The notes under the pieces are model-generated. The model saw only the letters and a list, made by a program, of their open reading frames with translations. It was not told where the DNA came from and made no database searches. This document shows, piece after piece, positions 45,646-56,680 of a stretch of 64,000 bases of DNA (its first letter is position 1; every line of letters starts with the position of its first letter). The position numbers and the translations under genes were made by a program. Source of the stretch: Mytilinidion resinicola (lineage: Eukaryota > Ascomycota > Dothideomycetes > Mytilinidiales > Mytilinidiaceae); NCBI RefSeq assembly GCF_010093595.1, contig NW_022985453.1:1140897-1204896 (forward strand), in the 5' to 3' direction.

Positions 45646-46464
45646 AATAGACTTGCCGTAGAGAAGCTCTCAAATGGACACCGAGGCCTTCGTCTCTAGA
45701 CTGTCAACGAAGCCGGCTTTGCTACTCAACACGCTACGCGTCTGCACGCTTCGCGCGTCTTCACGCTTCGCGCGTCTTGCGTAATACACGGCAGGGATCT
45801 ACTCACTCAGCTGGAATGTGAGATAATGCCAACAGTGTGCAGCTGCTACCACAACTTGCACGCATCGCAATCCACCTGCTTCGGCCGTGTGCAGTGAACG
45901 TTGAGTGCCGACAAGCTGACAAACGACTAACATCGATAACGACGATAGCGCCCCTCGCACGCGATGCAGACCCCGCCGTCGATCTTCTTCGGGAAGAAAG
46001 GGGTGGCGGGTCGGGAACAAGCGACCTTGCATGACCATCCATCTCCGAGAGGACATCACGTGACTCGCACGACCAAACGTCTCCGATGCAGACTCCACGG
46101 CCACTGACCCCGAGAAGATCATCAGATCCCCGCGAAAATCCCCTCAACACACCGAGATACAGTGGGGACAGCTGTTCGCATCTCGTATCAGCCTGGCCAT
46201 GAGCATCGATTGCGTCAACTGTCACCGATTGTTCGACGCTGCGAGGCAGTCACCAACGTCACCATGCGAATCCGAAGGTTTGAGGAACTTGTGCAGTGGA
46301 CGCTGATCCTCAATCACTGGTACAGCTGTTCCGATCCCTGGCAATGGACATGTAGCATAGCCGATAGCTCGTAGCTCGTGTAAACTTCCTACCGCAGCGG
46401 TCAACATCATTATCTCTCAACCTCAGCATCCTCAACATTCACAGCCCCCTCATCCACTGCAGCA
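45646..46464. other. Intergenic, no gene seen
   Basis: This 819-bp gap carries a minisatellite near its start (45731-45779). Open frames of about 100-140 codons on the minus strand (45799-46225) overlap each other and show no motif. The right end would be the lactonase promoter. Confidence 0.45.
45731..45779. repeat. 17-bp GC-rich tandem repeat
   Basis: Two near-identical units ACGCTTCGCGCGTCTTC are preceded by a shorter variant ACGCTACGCGTCTGC. They lie about 85 bp after the methyltransferase stop. Confidence 0.7.
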
Positions 46465-47904
46465 ATGTATATTCCATTCCAAGAAGCTCTTCTCGCATTC
46501 ACTAAGCCCTCAGTACAAGCCGTGCTCGAGGCCGAAGCGCCGCTCTCCCTGACGCCGCCAGAGAGCTCCCTAGCCGAGAAATGTGGCCCCTCCACCGCCA
46601 AAATTGTTTGTATCAATGGCTACTCCGCCGTGATGCCCGGGAACTTCTACAGAGGACCGCCGCCCGCATCCATCAACCCGTTGGATCAGCCCTCGTACGC
46701 CCAAACCAAGATCCCCGCCGACGAATCATGGGGGTTGGTCGAAGACGCTGACTTCATCGTCTACGACAAAGAGCGAGGCCTGAAGATCTTGGGCGATAAA
46801 CCCACTTCTGAGTTCGCTTTTGAAATTACACCCCTCTTCCATGATGCGACGGTCTACGATCCGTACACAAATGAGGTCTATTTCTCGCAACTTTCCGGAG
46901 GCGAGATCACGCAGAAAGTGATTGACTTGAATGGAGACGAGGGGCCGAAGTTGATTAGGAAAAAAGCTGATCCGCCGCTATACTCGCCTACGGGTGGGAT
47001 ATACCGCAATGGGCTGTTTTACTTCTGCGTTGGTGGCTCGAGCCATAGCGTTCCGGGGCCGGATGGAACGGTGGCGAGACCGGGGATTTACACACTCAAT
47101 GCTACGAGCGGGGAGTCGAAAGTGCTGCTGAATAACTACTTTGGGTACTGGTTCAGCACGTGCAACGATATTGCTATGGATGGAGAGGGGAACATCTGGT
47201 TCACTGACGACGGTAATGCCTCTACGCAACAGCTCACCTGTTATCGAGAGCTAACTCCCCAAAAGACTACTCATTCGGTAATGGCGTCAGCGCACACCAT
47301 CCCATTCTCGCGCCCGCCGTGTGGCGCTTCAGCCCCAAGACCGGCTCCGTCCGAATCGCAGACAGCCACCTGAAGCAGCCCAACGGTATTGCATTTTCGC
47401 CAGACTTCAAGACGCTATACGTCGCGGACTCAGGTGCGGAAACAGTACCAGACCATGAACCGGCCGTCGGACAGGTCATTTACAACCCCTACAACGTGAC
47501 TGATCCCCATGTCGTATGGAAATTCGACGTTATCGATCATGGTAATGCACTGGGAAATGCCCGCCCGTGGCATGTGACGCACAAGGTTCGTAAATTGCGC
47601 CGCTTTGATTGCCACATAAGCACTACGTTTGCTAACTCGTCTGAAGTGGTTGCCCGACGGCCTCCGTGTCGCCGACAATGGCTACGTCCTCGTTGGTGTG
47701 GGAGACGGCATTGATATCCTGTCGCCAGAGGGTGATCTCCTAGTCAAGATTCAGACTAAGTTTGTTGCGGTTGGAAACACCTGGGCTGGGAAGGATAGCA
47801 AAGACATCTGGATCACTGGCGTCGGAGGTGTTCAAAAGGTGCATTTGAATTTGCCCGGCGGCAAGGTCAACGGCTGGCCGAAGGAGTTACTGAATTATGA
47901 CTAA
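46465..47904 (+). CDS. SMP-30/gluconolactonase-like protein
   Basis: Three exons (46465-47212, 47266-47585, 47647-47904) encode 441 residues. Beta-propeller strands typical of SMP-30/lactonohydrolase-like proteins are visible: FHDATVYDPYTNEVYFSQL, YSPTGGIYRNGLFYFC, CNDIAMDGEGNIWFTDD, LKQPNGIAFSPDFKTLYVAD and KWLPDGLRVADNGYVLVGV. Metal-site residues of the family (Glu, Asn, Asp) would fall in these N/D-rich strand ends, for example QPNGIAF and ADSGAE. There is no clear signal peptide, although the N-terminus is mildly hydrophobic. Such enzymes open lactones, and in a biosynthetic cluster one could hydrolyse or rearrange a lactone intermediate. Both introns keep phase. I infer cluster membership from position and orientation only. 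Confidence 0.82.
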
Positions 47905-48440
47905 GGGATCTTTTAAAGATGGGCTTGGGACGACAGCATAGCTTGCGGCATATTTGGGGATGCTGAAAGAACAGAAAGCAAGGGGTGCACGTGATCTGCT
48001 AGCACAGAAGGCCGATCGACGGGAATGAGTTTGCTGGAAGATGAAATTGAAGTGGAACGTACTGCTAGAATTGAAGGACAGCTTGATAGCATCTCACGAT
48101 ACGCACGACTTCGGAATAATGCTAGCTGAAACACGTGATATCTCGTAATCCGAAAACAAAGACTTGAAACTCGGTGCTCCATGGATGAAATGACCAAACC
48201 TTGCCGCCTTCGCACGCGCTTCGATGAGGCACAGCACTTCGGACCAACATTGCACTATGTCATCATCGCGGAGGTCCTTCGATGCTGTGGTTAAGAGCTT
48301 GCGGCCAAGACAAACCAACGGTTCCATTACAAATCCATAGCTGATCTTCTGATCCCCCATAAATTGATCGTTCATCTATGGTCTTTGTACCGTATGTCAA
48401 GACTTAATTGAGACCTTGAATAGGCGAATTCGGACTCAAC

Positions 48441-49729
48441 ATGGCTCGTCCAGCTCCGCAAAAACCACTGCGTACCGCGCTCATCGGGCTCTCCGCTAGT
48501 GCCGTCACCTCGTGGGCGTCAACTGCGCACCTCCCCAATTTCCTTACGGCCACGGGAAGGTCTAAGTTCACAATCACCGCGCTCCTGAATTCTTCGACCG
48601 AGGCCGCACAAGAAGCAATCAAAACATACGACCTCTCCTTAGCGACGAAGCCGTATGGGAACCCAAGTGATTTAGCCAAGGATCCGGAGGTGGATTTCGT
48701 GGTTTGCAACACGCGCGTTGACAAGCATTACGAGACAACGCTTGCGAGCATCAAGGCAGGAAAGGATGCCTACATCGAGTGGCCGATTGGATCAGACATT
48801 GCGCAAGCCCGGGAGCTTGTGGTGGCGTCACAAGAGTCGAATGCGAGGGTTGCAGTTGGGCTGCAAGGAAGGTGGGCACCGCCTGTATTGAAGCTGAAAG
48901 AAATAGTAGAGCAAGCGGGGCTAGGAAAGATTCTAAGTAGTGAAGTGAGAGCATACGGAGGAACAAATCATCGAGGCGTGTTGCCAGTGGGATTGAAATA
49001 CTTCGCGGAGAGGAAGGTTGGCGGGAACCCTATCACGATCGGGTTCGGTCATGGTGAGTAAACAAGACCGGCGGATGTGTTCTATTATTGCGCATATTTA
49101 CTCGCAGCAGTGATCGACTTCGTACAATTTGTGGTCGGAGAGCTCATCCCAGGCACCGTGCATACACGCTTTGAGCTTCAACGCCCCGAAATACGAATTC
49201 GAGACCCTAAAAGTGGAAGGATCATCGAGACAGTTCGCTCGGATGTGCCTGACCTTCTCTCCTTAGATGGTTTGTGGCCTACTGCGTTCATGAAGCCGCA
49301 CAATGGAGCCGTCGCTAACGAACTACTTCAGGCCGCCTCAGATCTGAGTACACAGCTGATAATGCGACGCTACTCTTCCAGTTCCGTCGAGGCCAGCCAT
49401 TCCCGGGCACTCCGTCGCTCGAGTGGCGCATCAACTTCGAAGACGGCGAAGTTCGGCTTGTCTCGCCCTCGGGCATCTCCCTGCAAGCAGCTGCATACGA
49501 TGAGCCGGTGACCATCCAGCTCCACCACTTCGATACGGAGAAAGTCGAGAACATTGAATGGGATTGGAACAGTTTGCAAAAAGAAGTGCCAATCAGAGCG
49601 AGGACTGTGTTGAGTTGCTTGTACGCGTTTGCTGATGGGGTGCGGGAAGGATACGGTTGGGTTGGAATCGAGGATGCGGCGAGGCGGGCAGAGCAAATTG
49701 AGGGCTGGTTGAAAGAGGGTGGTTGGTAG
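48441..49729 (+). CDS. Gfo/Idh/MocA-family NAD(P)-dependent oxidoreductase
   Basis: Three exons (48441-49053, 49108-49269, 49332-49729) encode 390 residues. The Rossmann N-terminus is RTALIGLSASAVTSWASTAHLPNF in two parts: RTALIGLSASAV, with the nucleotide loop, and AHLPNF. VDFVVCNTRVDKHYETTLASI and DAYIEWPIGSDI follow; the latter is the EKP motif with Trp for Lys, as in Gal80-like relatives. GHAVIDFVQFVVGEL begins the C-terminal alpha/beta domain. Loss of the EKP lysine, which assists catalysis in classical members, leaves open whether this is a dehydrogenase or a Gal80-like sensor. The start ATG 48441 is the only one before the Rossmann fold. It follows the lactonase on the same strand, a pair that could act on a sugar acid or lactone. 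Confidence 0.85.
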
Positions 49730-49787
49730 AAGGCACCTTGACCGTCACCTCCGTAGTCTTGCTCCCTTTAATGACCGTAGCGAAGAA

Positions 49788-51870
49788 TCAAAGATATTTT
49801 ACCTTGATCTGTGCCACGCTTACTGTCAACTTTGTGATCTCTGAGAGTTGCTCGAAATAGTTGAGAGCGTCGTCGCGCTCCAGACTAATTCCACTCATTA
49901 GAGTGTCTCTTCCGTCAGCTTGCGCATTGAGCTGCTTAACTGCATCACTTAGACACCTTTGTTCGCCGGTTCCAAGCCCTTTCCTAGCCTCTTCCCACTC
50001 TGCTTGGGTACTTGCCTTCCACAAACTCTCGTGACATGGCAAGAGTAGTCGGTCGGAGATATGATCGTAGAAAAGTGGCTCAAAGTAGACTGGATCTAGT
50101 ATTTTAGTTGCGCCGAGAAGCTGATGGATGATCATTAGCAAGAAGAGAACACGCCGAAGTGATTCGTGAATAGTCCACGTCGCCCAAGGCATATTGCTGG
50201 CAGTAGGCGAATCAAAGAACTGCGGAGCATCTCTTTCGAGCTGTTTGGTGATGCGGCGAGTCATTCGGATCAAGTATTCTTGATGTAAGACAGCAGGCGA
50301 GAGTTTCGAGTCGTATCGATTTTCGGACAGAAGTCCTTCGATTTGGTAGATGCACATGGCATGAAGAGCTGCAGTGATCTCCTCATATTTGCCGCACATG
50401 GATGGCTTCAAGTTGTCAGTACGATACTCCAGTAGACTGCTCTCATGTGGCCTTGAGCATTGATTGGAGGTCTCTGCTTCTCACTCACCAAGTCTTTGAG
50501 CAATTTTTCTCTCTGGTCACAGAATATGTTGCAAACGAAGGGGAGCCCCGACTGTTCCGCATGCATCTTCATTCCAACACACGCAAGAGCAACCGCGATG
50601 GGCTCTGGCATTCCTCTAGGCGAATCTCGATTGAGTCTAGGGTGGACAAAAGGTGATTGGAAGGTATCCACCAGCATCCGAGTGGGATACTCGGTAATCA
50701 TCTTGATTGCATCCTCAACGCTGATGGTGCCCGGAGGTAGCGGCTTGTGAGAGCTTAGCGCGGCTCTCGCAACTTCGGATAGGCTATCGGAGTGCTTTGT
50801 TATCGACTTGGAGCGATACCCAATAGAAAGTGGGCCGGAGAGACTACTGGACGGCCTTGGGTTCGGCGGGGGAGAAGAATGCGGAGATAATGGCGCAGGC
50901 GATGAGTGGTTACTCGACTCAGAGTTAGCAGACGATGAGTGCCTTGAGTGGAATATGGCATTGGCGGTAGGAGAGTGGTTATGAGAGTACTGGGGCGAGT
51001 CTTGCTGAACATGATGACTTTCCGAATTCGAAAGATTTGTACTGATCGATGCAGTCCGAGGAATCTCGCTGGTGTGGCCATCATGCAGCTGGATGTCTGC
51101 TGGGAGCGGGGCCGGCATGAAGGACCAATTTTGTTCCACGGAAGTTGCGTCCTCATAGGAGAAAGGAATTTCCATGTGAGGTCGAGAATGGAAAGGGTGG
51201 TGCCATAAGTTTGCGGCGCCCTGACTCCATATATCTGACATCCTCTCCAACGGCATGTGATTCCCGTTCGGCATATGTTGGTGCACTCGGAAGGCGTAGT
51301 CCGTATCGGGAATAGGATCCATCAATTCAAGGAAGAGGCTGTCAATGCCTTCGGCCGACATGGTATTTGGCTCGGAGACGGCAGTCTGGACGTCTGGCTC
51401 AGCACGACTGGGTGGTGGTATTCGCACCGCGGGCTGGGGATCTAGTTTGTACTCGCACTGGATAGAGCGAGTAATACAGCGGTCACCTATGAGCTCGAAT
51501 CAGCATCGCCATAATCAAGTCGCCACGGAAAGAGGACATGGGATAGGAATCATGGCTAAGCTAGTTCGGCGAAGCTTGCCAACACAGGGCTCAACCGGGC
51601 CATTGCAAGAATGCACATGGAAAGACAACATACAGGCTGGCTTGACGTGGTCGCACTTGACCTTGGAAGCAATGCAGCTTTCACAAGCTCGCTTTTTGGT
51701 GGGCCTCTGCTTTCCGATGGATTTCTCACAGCGGCGTCGATGGCGGTCTCTCAGGTCCCCTAGCAGACATTAGTCACTGAAGGGATCGAGTCGTGGAAAC
51801 AGAACTCACTCCTAGTAAACTGCTTCGAGCAAATGGGGCACAGATGCGGATGCTGCGCGGGGTCCTCCAT
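49788..51870 (-). CDS. Transcription factor with C2H2-like finger and Zn2Cys6 cluster
   Basis: Four exons (51810-51870, 51634-51759, 50489-51486, 49788-50405) encode 600 residues. Residues 1-32 hold a C2H2/C2HC-like finger (CPICSKQFTRRDLRDRH, then RRRC). Immediately after it is a full Zn2Cys6 cluster split by an intron: ACESCIASKVKCDHVKPAC, then DRCITRSIQC. A long Ser/Pro/His-rich linker follows (SPTANAIFHSRHSS region), then a C-terminal region with helices typical of the fungal-specific middle domain (MCIYQIEGLL, SLRRVLFLLMIIHQLLGA). The 147-bp intron inside the Zn cluster is the longest in the gene. It lies tail to tail with the oxidoreductase gene, 58 bp apart. Its position at the cluster edge suggests it is the pathway-specific regulator. 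Confidence 0.88.
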
Positions 51871-52517
51871 GGCTGACAGCTACACAGCAGCCTGGAGAGG
51901 GCCAAGAAGGAGCATTTTAAGAGCTAGCTGTCGTGGAAGCGGGTCGCCACGAACACGGGAGCACACGCGGCGGGGCCCATCAAGTACCCAGGAACACCGG
52001 GGCCGTGCTGTCAGCGCCAGGGCCACGCGGGATGGGAGCGAGCGTGTATGGAGGACGGGGGGCTTTTGCCATTCGCGCGCGGATGGTGTCATGCAGATGC
52101 GATAAGTGGCTGCAACAAGACGTTGAAGCTGACAAGAGAAAACCCTACGCGACACGAGGCCGATCCTCGGTCCCGGGTGCCGAGTGGCTTGGGAGTAGCG
52201 CTTAGAATATGCAGCTCATAATAATGAAACGCTCCTAGACCACGCTACGAAGTACCTTTGCATCTTTGAATGGCACCTAGCTCAAGTTTTCTTGCTATCG
52301 CCACGCCGGTACACATCGCGGAGCCCATCCTAACCATCGTTATCGGCTTTACCTTCCATCTCGCATCGTCTAAGATCCTCTATACCTTCCACGGGGCGCA
52401 GCAGTCGACATCGTGGTGTAGAATGCCGCCGCACGACCAAGTTCGCAATGGCATTCACGATCGAAACCTCGACGACCCTCCCTGTGGGCGACGTTAGCGA
52501 CTTAACCAAACACAACC
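51871..52517. other. Intergenic, regulator promoter side
   Basis: GC-rich stretch, then AT-richer; no supported gene. Small plus-strand frames at 51833-52105 overlap the regulator's first exon antisense and are rejected. Confidence 0.45.
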
Positions 52518-53107
52518 ATGGGGACTAACAGAGACCGAGCGGCAAAGCCGTCCAAAGGCTATCCAATGCCGTTGGTCTTCAACGCCTTCATGCGCGGCGT
52601 GCTCAACTTCACGGGCATCGACCGTGCTGTCGAGATCTATGAATTGATGAAAGACTACTGCTGGGCCATGGACTCAAAGGCCTCGTGCGATTTCTCGAAG
52701 CCGCTGACCGTTAAGGCCCGCGATTGGGCAAACGGCAACTTCATTTGGAAGGAGTTCAGGGCGCTGCGCACGAAGATTTATGGGAAGGTTTGGATCGGTT
52801 CCTCTGGTCGGGCGCTCTTCGTGAACACATGCCGCAAGAAGGAGCATTACAAGGCCTATGAGACGACTTCTAAAGAAGTTTTGTATACAAGAATGGTGTC
52901 AACGCCCACCGCTTGAACCAAGAAATCGCCAAGCTTCCTCCCGTGTTCAGACAGCCCGGTGAGCAATCTTATATTAAGGCCCTACGCAATGTGGGAGGTG
53001 CGCAGAATCAATTCGATGACGTTGAAGATGAGTCCTTGGAACGGCTAGTGGACGAGGTATGCGCGTATATGATGCCGGAGGACTCTGGACGTAGCTGTGG
53101 ACAGTAA
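52518..53107 (+). pseudogene. Unrecognised gene, frameshifted near 52880
   Basis: A frame starting MGTNRDRAAKPSKGYP runs to KAYETTSKEVLYT, where the frame changes. Reading one frame over gives KNGVNAHRLNQEIAKLPPVFR and continues to GRSCGQ at 53107. The two halves join smoothly across about 52880-52890, and no intron of usual size fits, so this is most likely one 196-codon gene with a 1- or 2-base slip. I recognise no domain; WxxFxxLRTKIYGKVWIGSSG is the most ordered part. It sits immediately left of the RIP-degraded block. Confidence 0.45.
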
Positions 53108-53310
53108 TGTTAGCAGACAATTCCCTCTGCGATTGAGTCGCGTCCGAGTCCGCCTCCAGTCGACCCCGCTTTGGGTTCTCGAAGTATGATAACGTACTCC
53201 ACAAGCGAGCGGCCCACCCAAGCGAGTGGCCCACCTCACAAGCAAATCGCAACATTAAATGCAAATTGCTCCACAACGCCAATAGATATTAACTTAATAC
53301 GACCTGCAGT

Positions 53311-54487
53311 CTAATCTACAACAATTTCCTTATCTTTTTGACACGTACGAGAGTTATGTCCTGTCTCGCCGCAGCGCCTGCAGCGCGCCTGCTGCCGTGC
53401 ACTTCCACCCGGGTGCCTCCTATTTTGACGCATTTCCCCCTCAATTTGTTCATTGGCTTCCTTTTAAGCGATTATATTAGAGCCCTGTGCCTTTGTTAGG
53501 ACTCCTTGCCTCTGAATTCGCTTTCTTTTGCGCTTTCTACGCTTTGTGGCGGCCTTATTCGCCTTTTGAAGGCTTGTAACCTGATCGCGCAATAACACAG
53601 CCCTATGCATCTGCATCTCAGCGCCTCTAACGAGCGAATCAAGCAACTTAAGAATTGCAGTAGGAGAGCTATATTAATGCATTTAAATGCGATTATAAAT
53701 TAAAGCTAACTAAAAGCCTAGCTTAAGAGCATTACTTAGTGTTTTTAATTCCTATTAAGCCTCTACAGCGGGAGGCGACGGTGTATAAAGTATAATATTA
53801 AGCTTTAAAAGTACTGCCTCTAGATTAAGCAGTATAAAACCGGCGCCTTAAAAGCTTGCGCAAATATTACTCTTTATAAATAAGTTGTTAAATACTGCTT
53901 TAAAAGCTAGTAGGAACTTAAGCTTTATAATATAGTTAATATAGTTACGCGCTAAATCCTTAATTTAGCAACTATACGCTTTTTTTAACGGCGCAAAATA
54001 GCCTATATTAAGCGGCTATAATAAATATAAGGCGTGTAGCAGTATATATAGCGTAATAATATTATTCTTCTTATAAAGCTCTTTAAATTTAAGCGAGTTA
54101 TAGCTTTTATAACCGTCTAAAATAAGTAAGTAATATACGCCTATAGTGCAGTCCTTTATATATATATTAAAATATTACAGCTATATAATACTAAGCTTAT
54201 TTATTATTTAGCTATTATTACTTATTACTATAGCCTAGTCTAGTAGTATATTACTGCCCTTATACTATATAAAAAGGTAGTATTTACCTGCAAGGATAAT
54301 AAACGGCGGGATTACCTACCTATAAGTATTAATAGCCTTAATTATAGTAGCCTATTTGCGATTACTTAGTTATATAGCTTTTAGTTAATTCTATTTCTTA
54401 AAGCCTATAATAACTACTTTTATTAAAATAACACCTATTTAAAAGCTAGTTTTATTAAAGTTATAAAAGTTATTATTTATAATACTA
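53311..54487 (-). mobile_element. Pogo/Fot1-type transposase, C-terminal part (outer element)
   Basis: Read on the minus strand with many TAG/TAA interruptions, the segment encodes the catalytic DDE region (LDG motif, then LQ/*PLNIGYFAPLKKAYS) and the C-terminal tail. The tail, 53464-53646, is open (LDSLVRGAEMQMHRAVLL then basic KRRKRKRKRIQRQG). It ends in a zinc knuckle CRRCGETGHNSRTC near 53340-53385 and a stop at 53311. This layout is typical of fungal pogo/Fot1 elements. The N-terminal part continues at 56335, beyond the inserted element. The element cannot move by itself. Confidence 0.75.
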
Positions 54488-54540
54488 ACGTAATCCATAA
54501 GTTAGTAGCCCGTATAAGCTAGTAGCCTACCTAACTTAAC
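54488..54540 (+). repeat. Left terminal inverted repeat of the nested pogo element
   Basis: It pairs with 56282-56334 in reverse complement over about 50 bp, sharing AGTAGCCTACCTAAC. Differences are mostly C/T or G/A. Confidence 0.8.
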
Positions 54541-56281
54541 ACGCGACGCGTTGTCTAATAACCACCCTAATAGCAGCACTATAATAATAAGAAGCTATTT
54601 TTTAAGAAGGCAGAGTTATTCTAGGCGTTTAAGCCTATAAAACCGGCTAAATTACATCCTTCTAAGGCGTTAAGAAACTATATAATATGCCCAGAAAAAC
54701 GGTTACGCGTCGCGCCCGTGGTATTTTTCTATAACGCGGTGCTATCTCTAAAAATCGCCGTTTTACACCTGTATAAGAAGAGGTTCTTATATAAAGGATT
54801 CTGTCGATAGACTAGCGTAGTATGCCGCCCTGTATTACTACTGTACGGCAGATAGCTAGTATTCTAGCTAGCCAACGCGTTGTATAGAATACCCCCTTTA
54901 CTATTGGCTAGAACTGGGTGCGAAATTTTATCAGCCGCTATAATAACCTAAAATCCAAATTTAATCGCAAATACGACTATTAGCGTGCTAAATACGAAGA
55001 TCCTGTGCTTATCCGGGCCTAGTTTAAACGCGTGCAAGATATTAAGATATAATATAGAATTTTTAATAAAGACACCTAGAATTTTAATAAGACCGGCTGC
55101 TAAATAGGTGTTATTACAACTGCCCGGGTTATTACTAGAATAGACTATGCCGGCCGGCCTAGAACTATACAGCCGGGCAATCGAGAATAGGTTATAATTA
55201 TCGAATATATTAATATAATAGGGGTTAAAATTCCACCCCTAGTTATCTTTAAAGCAATAATATACTAAGCCGCTTAGTACGAGGTTATTCTAAAGGAATA
55301 GTTAATCGGCGTTAGTAAAAATAGCTAGATAATAAATAAAATTAGCCTTGCCTGGCTAAAACTATTCTATAAGTATACAAAAAATCGCACAGTTAGCACG
55401 CATCGGATGTTTGTATTAGACGGCCACGATAGCTATATAAACCCCGAATTCGACTAATTCTACCTAGATTATAATATTATTATTGTCTGCATGCCTGCAT
55501 ATTTATCGCATCTACTATAGCCCCTAGATATTAGCTATTTCTCCGTGCTAAAGCGGTTCTATAGACGCCTAGTTGAATAGATTATAGGCTATAGTATTAA
55601 CTATATCGATAAACACAAATTCCTACCTATATATAGGCAGGCCAGGCAGGAGGCACTATATACAGGCAATATACGGGCGGGATTTACAGCTACTAGCCTA
55701 GTTCTATACAACCCCGATCGTGTGCTATTATTGCTGTATACCGGATATTACACGCCGCTACCCCCCTTTCTACGGCTATAATTAAATAGATTCTAGACAG
55801 CCGAAACACCCTATAATATCGCCGAGCTATAAAAGCAGACAGCCCTGCTAAAGCGCTATTACTAGCAGCGTATATATAGCCTATAAAGTCCAGCAGAATA
55901 GGCTTTTAGCTAAATTATTAAGGCGTGCGAAACAGTAATATTAAACGCCGTGCTGCTTATAAGCGAAAATAAGAAGCTGCGTATAGAGAATTAGCGCCAG
56001 AAATAAAAGAAGGTAAGAAAGCGCATATATATAGCTAGAAAGGGTATTCTATTAGGTAAAAAAGCAGCCGATCGTGTATAACCTATATAGGAAGGGGCAG
56101 CAGAGAAGGCAGTAGAGCCACCGGCCGAGCGGCTATAGCAAGTAAAACCTAGGTGCAGCATGTGCGAATCAACAAAATATAATACACGTACGTGCCCTAG
56201 GCGGCAGGCAGCTAGCTAGTATATAGCTGTATTAAATATATTTATTTATAGTGGAGTAATTCGGAATATTTAGCCTTAGTA

Positions 56282-56334
56282 GCGTGGTTAGGTAGGCTAC
56301 TAGCTTGTGCGGGCTATTAACTTATAAATTACGT
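56282..56334 (-). repeat. Right terminal inverted repeat of the nested pogo element
   Basis: Partner of 54488-54540. It is followed by TA at 56335-56336, matching the TA before the left end. Confidence 0.8.
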
Positions 56335-56680
56335 TATACTTCGCCTTTATATTACGTATAAGCTTAAACTATAGCGTAATAATTCTTAGATTTTTATATA
56401 GGGCTTTTTAGTAATTATACTTTTAATTAAACCGTGTTTAAAGCTTATTAGTCCGCTTAATAAAGTTATATAGCTAGTTCTTGCTAACCTAGCCGGCACC
56501 GCGCTTATTTAGCAGCTTATTAGCTATATTTTATACAGCGCTTAGCTGCGGTGTAAACCCTTTTAAATCTAGGTTAATTATATATTAAATAACAACTAAT
56601 TCCTCTAGCTTTATAAGCTTCTTTAAATTAGGCTTATAATCGCGTCGGGCGGTTATTCCGTCGCGTTGTTATTATAGGGT
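56335..56680 (-). mobile_element. Outer pogo-type transposase, N-terminal part
   Basis: The minus strand reads RRDYKPNLKKLIKLEE, then DLKGFTPQLSAV and a run ending NIKAKY against the insertion point. These match the HTH/CENP-B-like DNA-binding part of pogo transposases and precede the DDE region found at 53311-54487. The right limit is approximate. Confidence 0.6.

Larger units (their letters stand above)
54488..56334 (+). mobile_element. Pogo/Fot1-type transposon, 1847 bp, nested, RIP-degraded
   Basis: The left terminus ACGTAATCCATAAGTTAG matches the reverse complement of the right terminus (ACGTAATTTATAAGTTAA) and similarity runs for about 50 bp. Both ends are flanked by TA, the Tc1/mariner-pogo target. 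The size is normal for Fot1. The transposase frame runs on the plus strand from ATG 54822 (MPPCITTVRQIASILAS) to about 56219. It passes the HTH-linked region NWVRNFISRY, then VITTARVITRIDYAGRP, RMFVLDGHDSYINPEFD (a DDE aspartate) and a C-terminal CxxC segment. More than a dozen TAG/TAA codons interrupt it, many where relatives carry Trp or Gln. It interrupts the outer minus-strand transposase. Confidence 0.85.
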
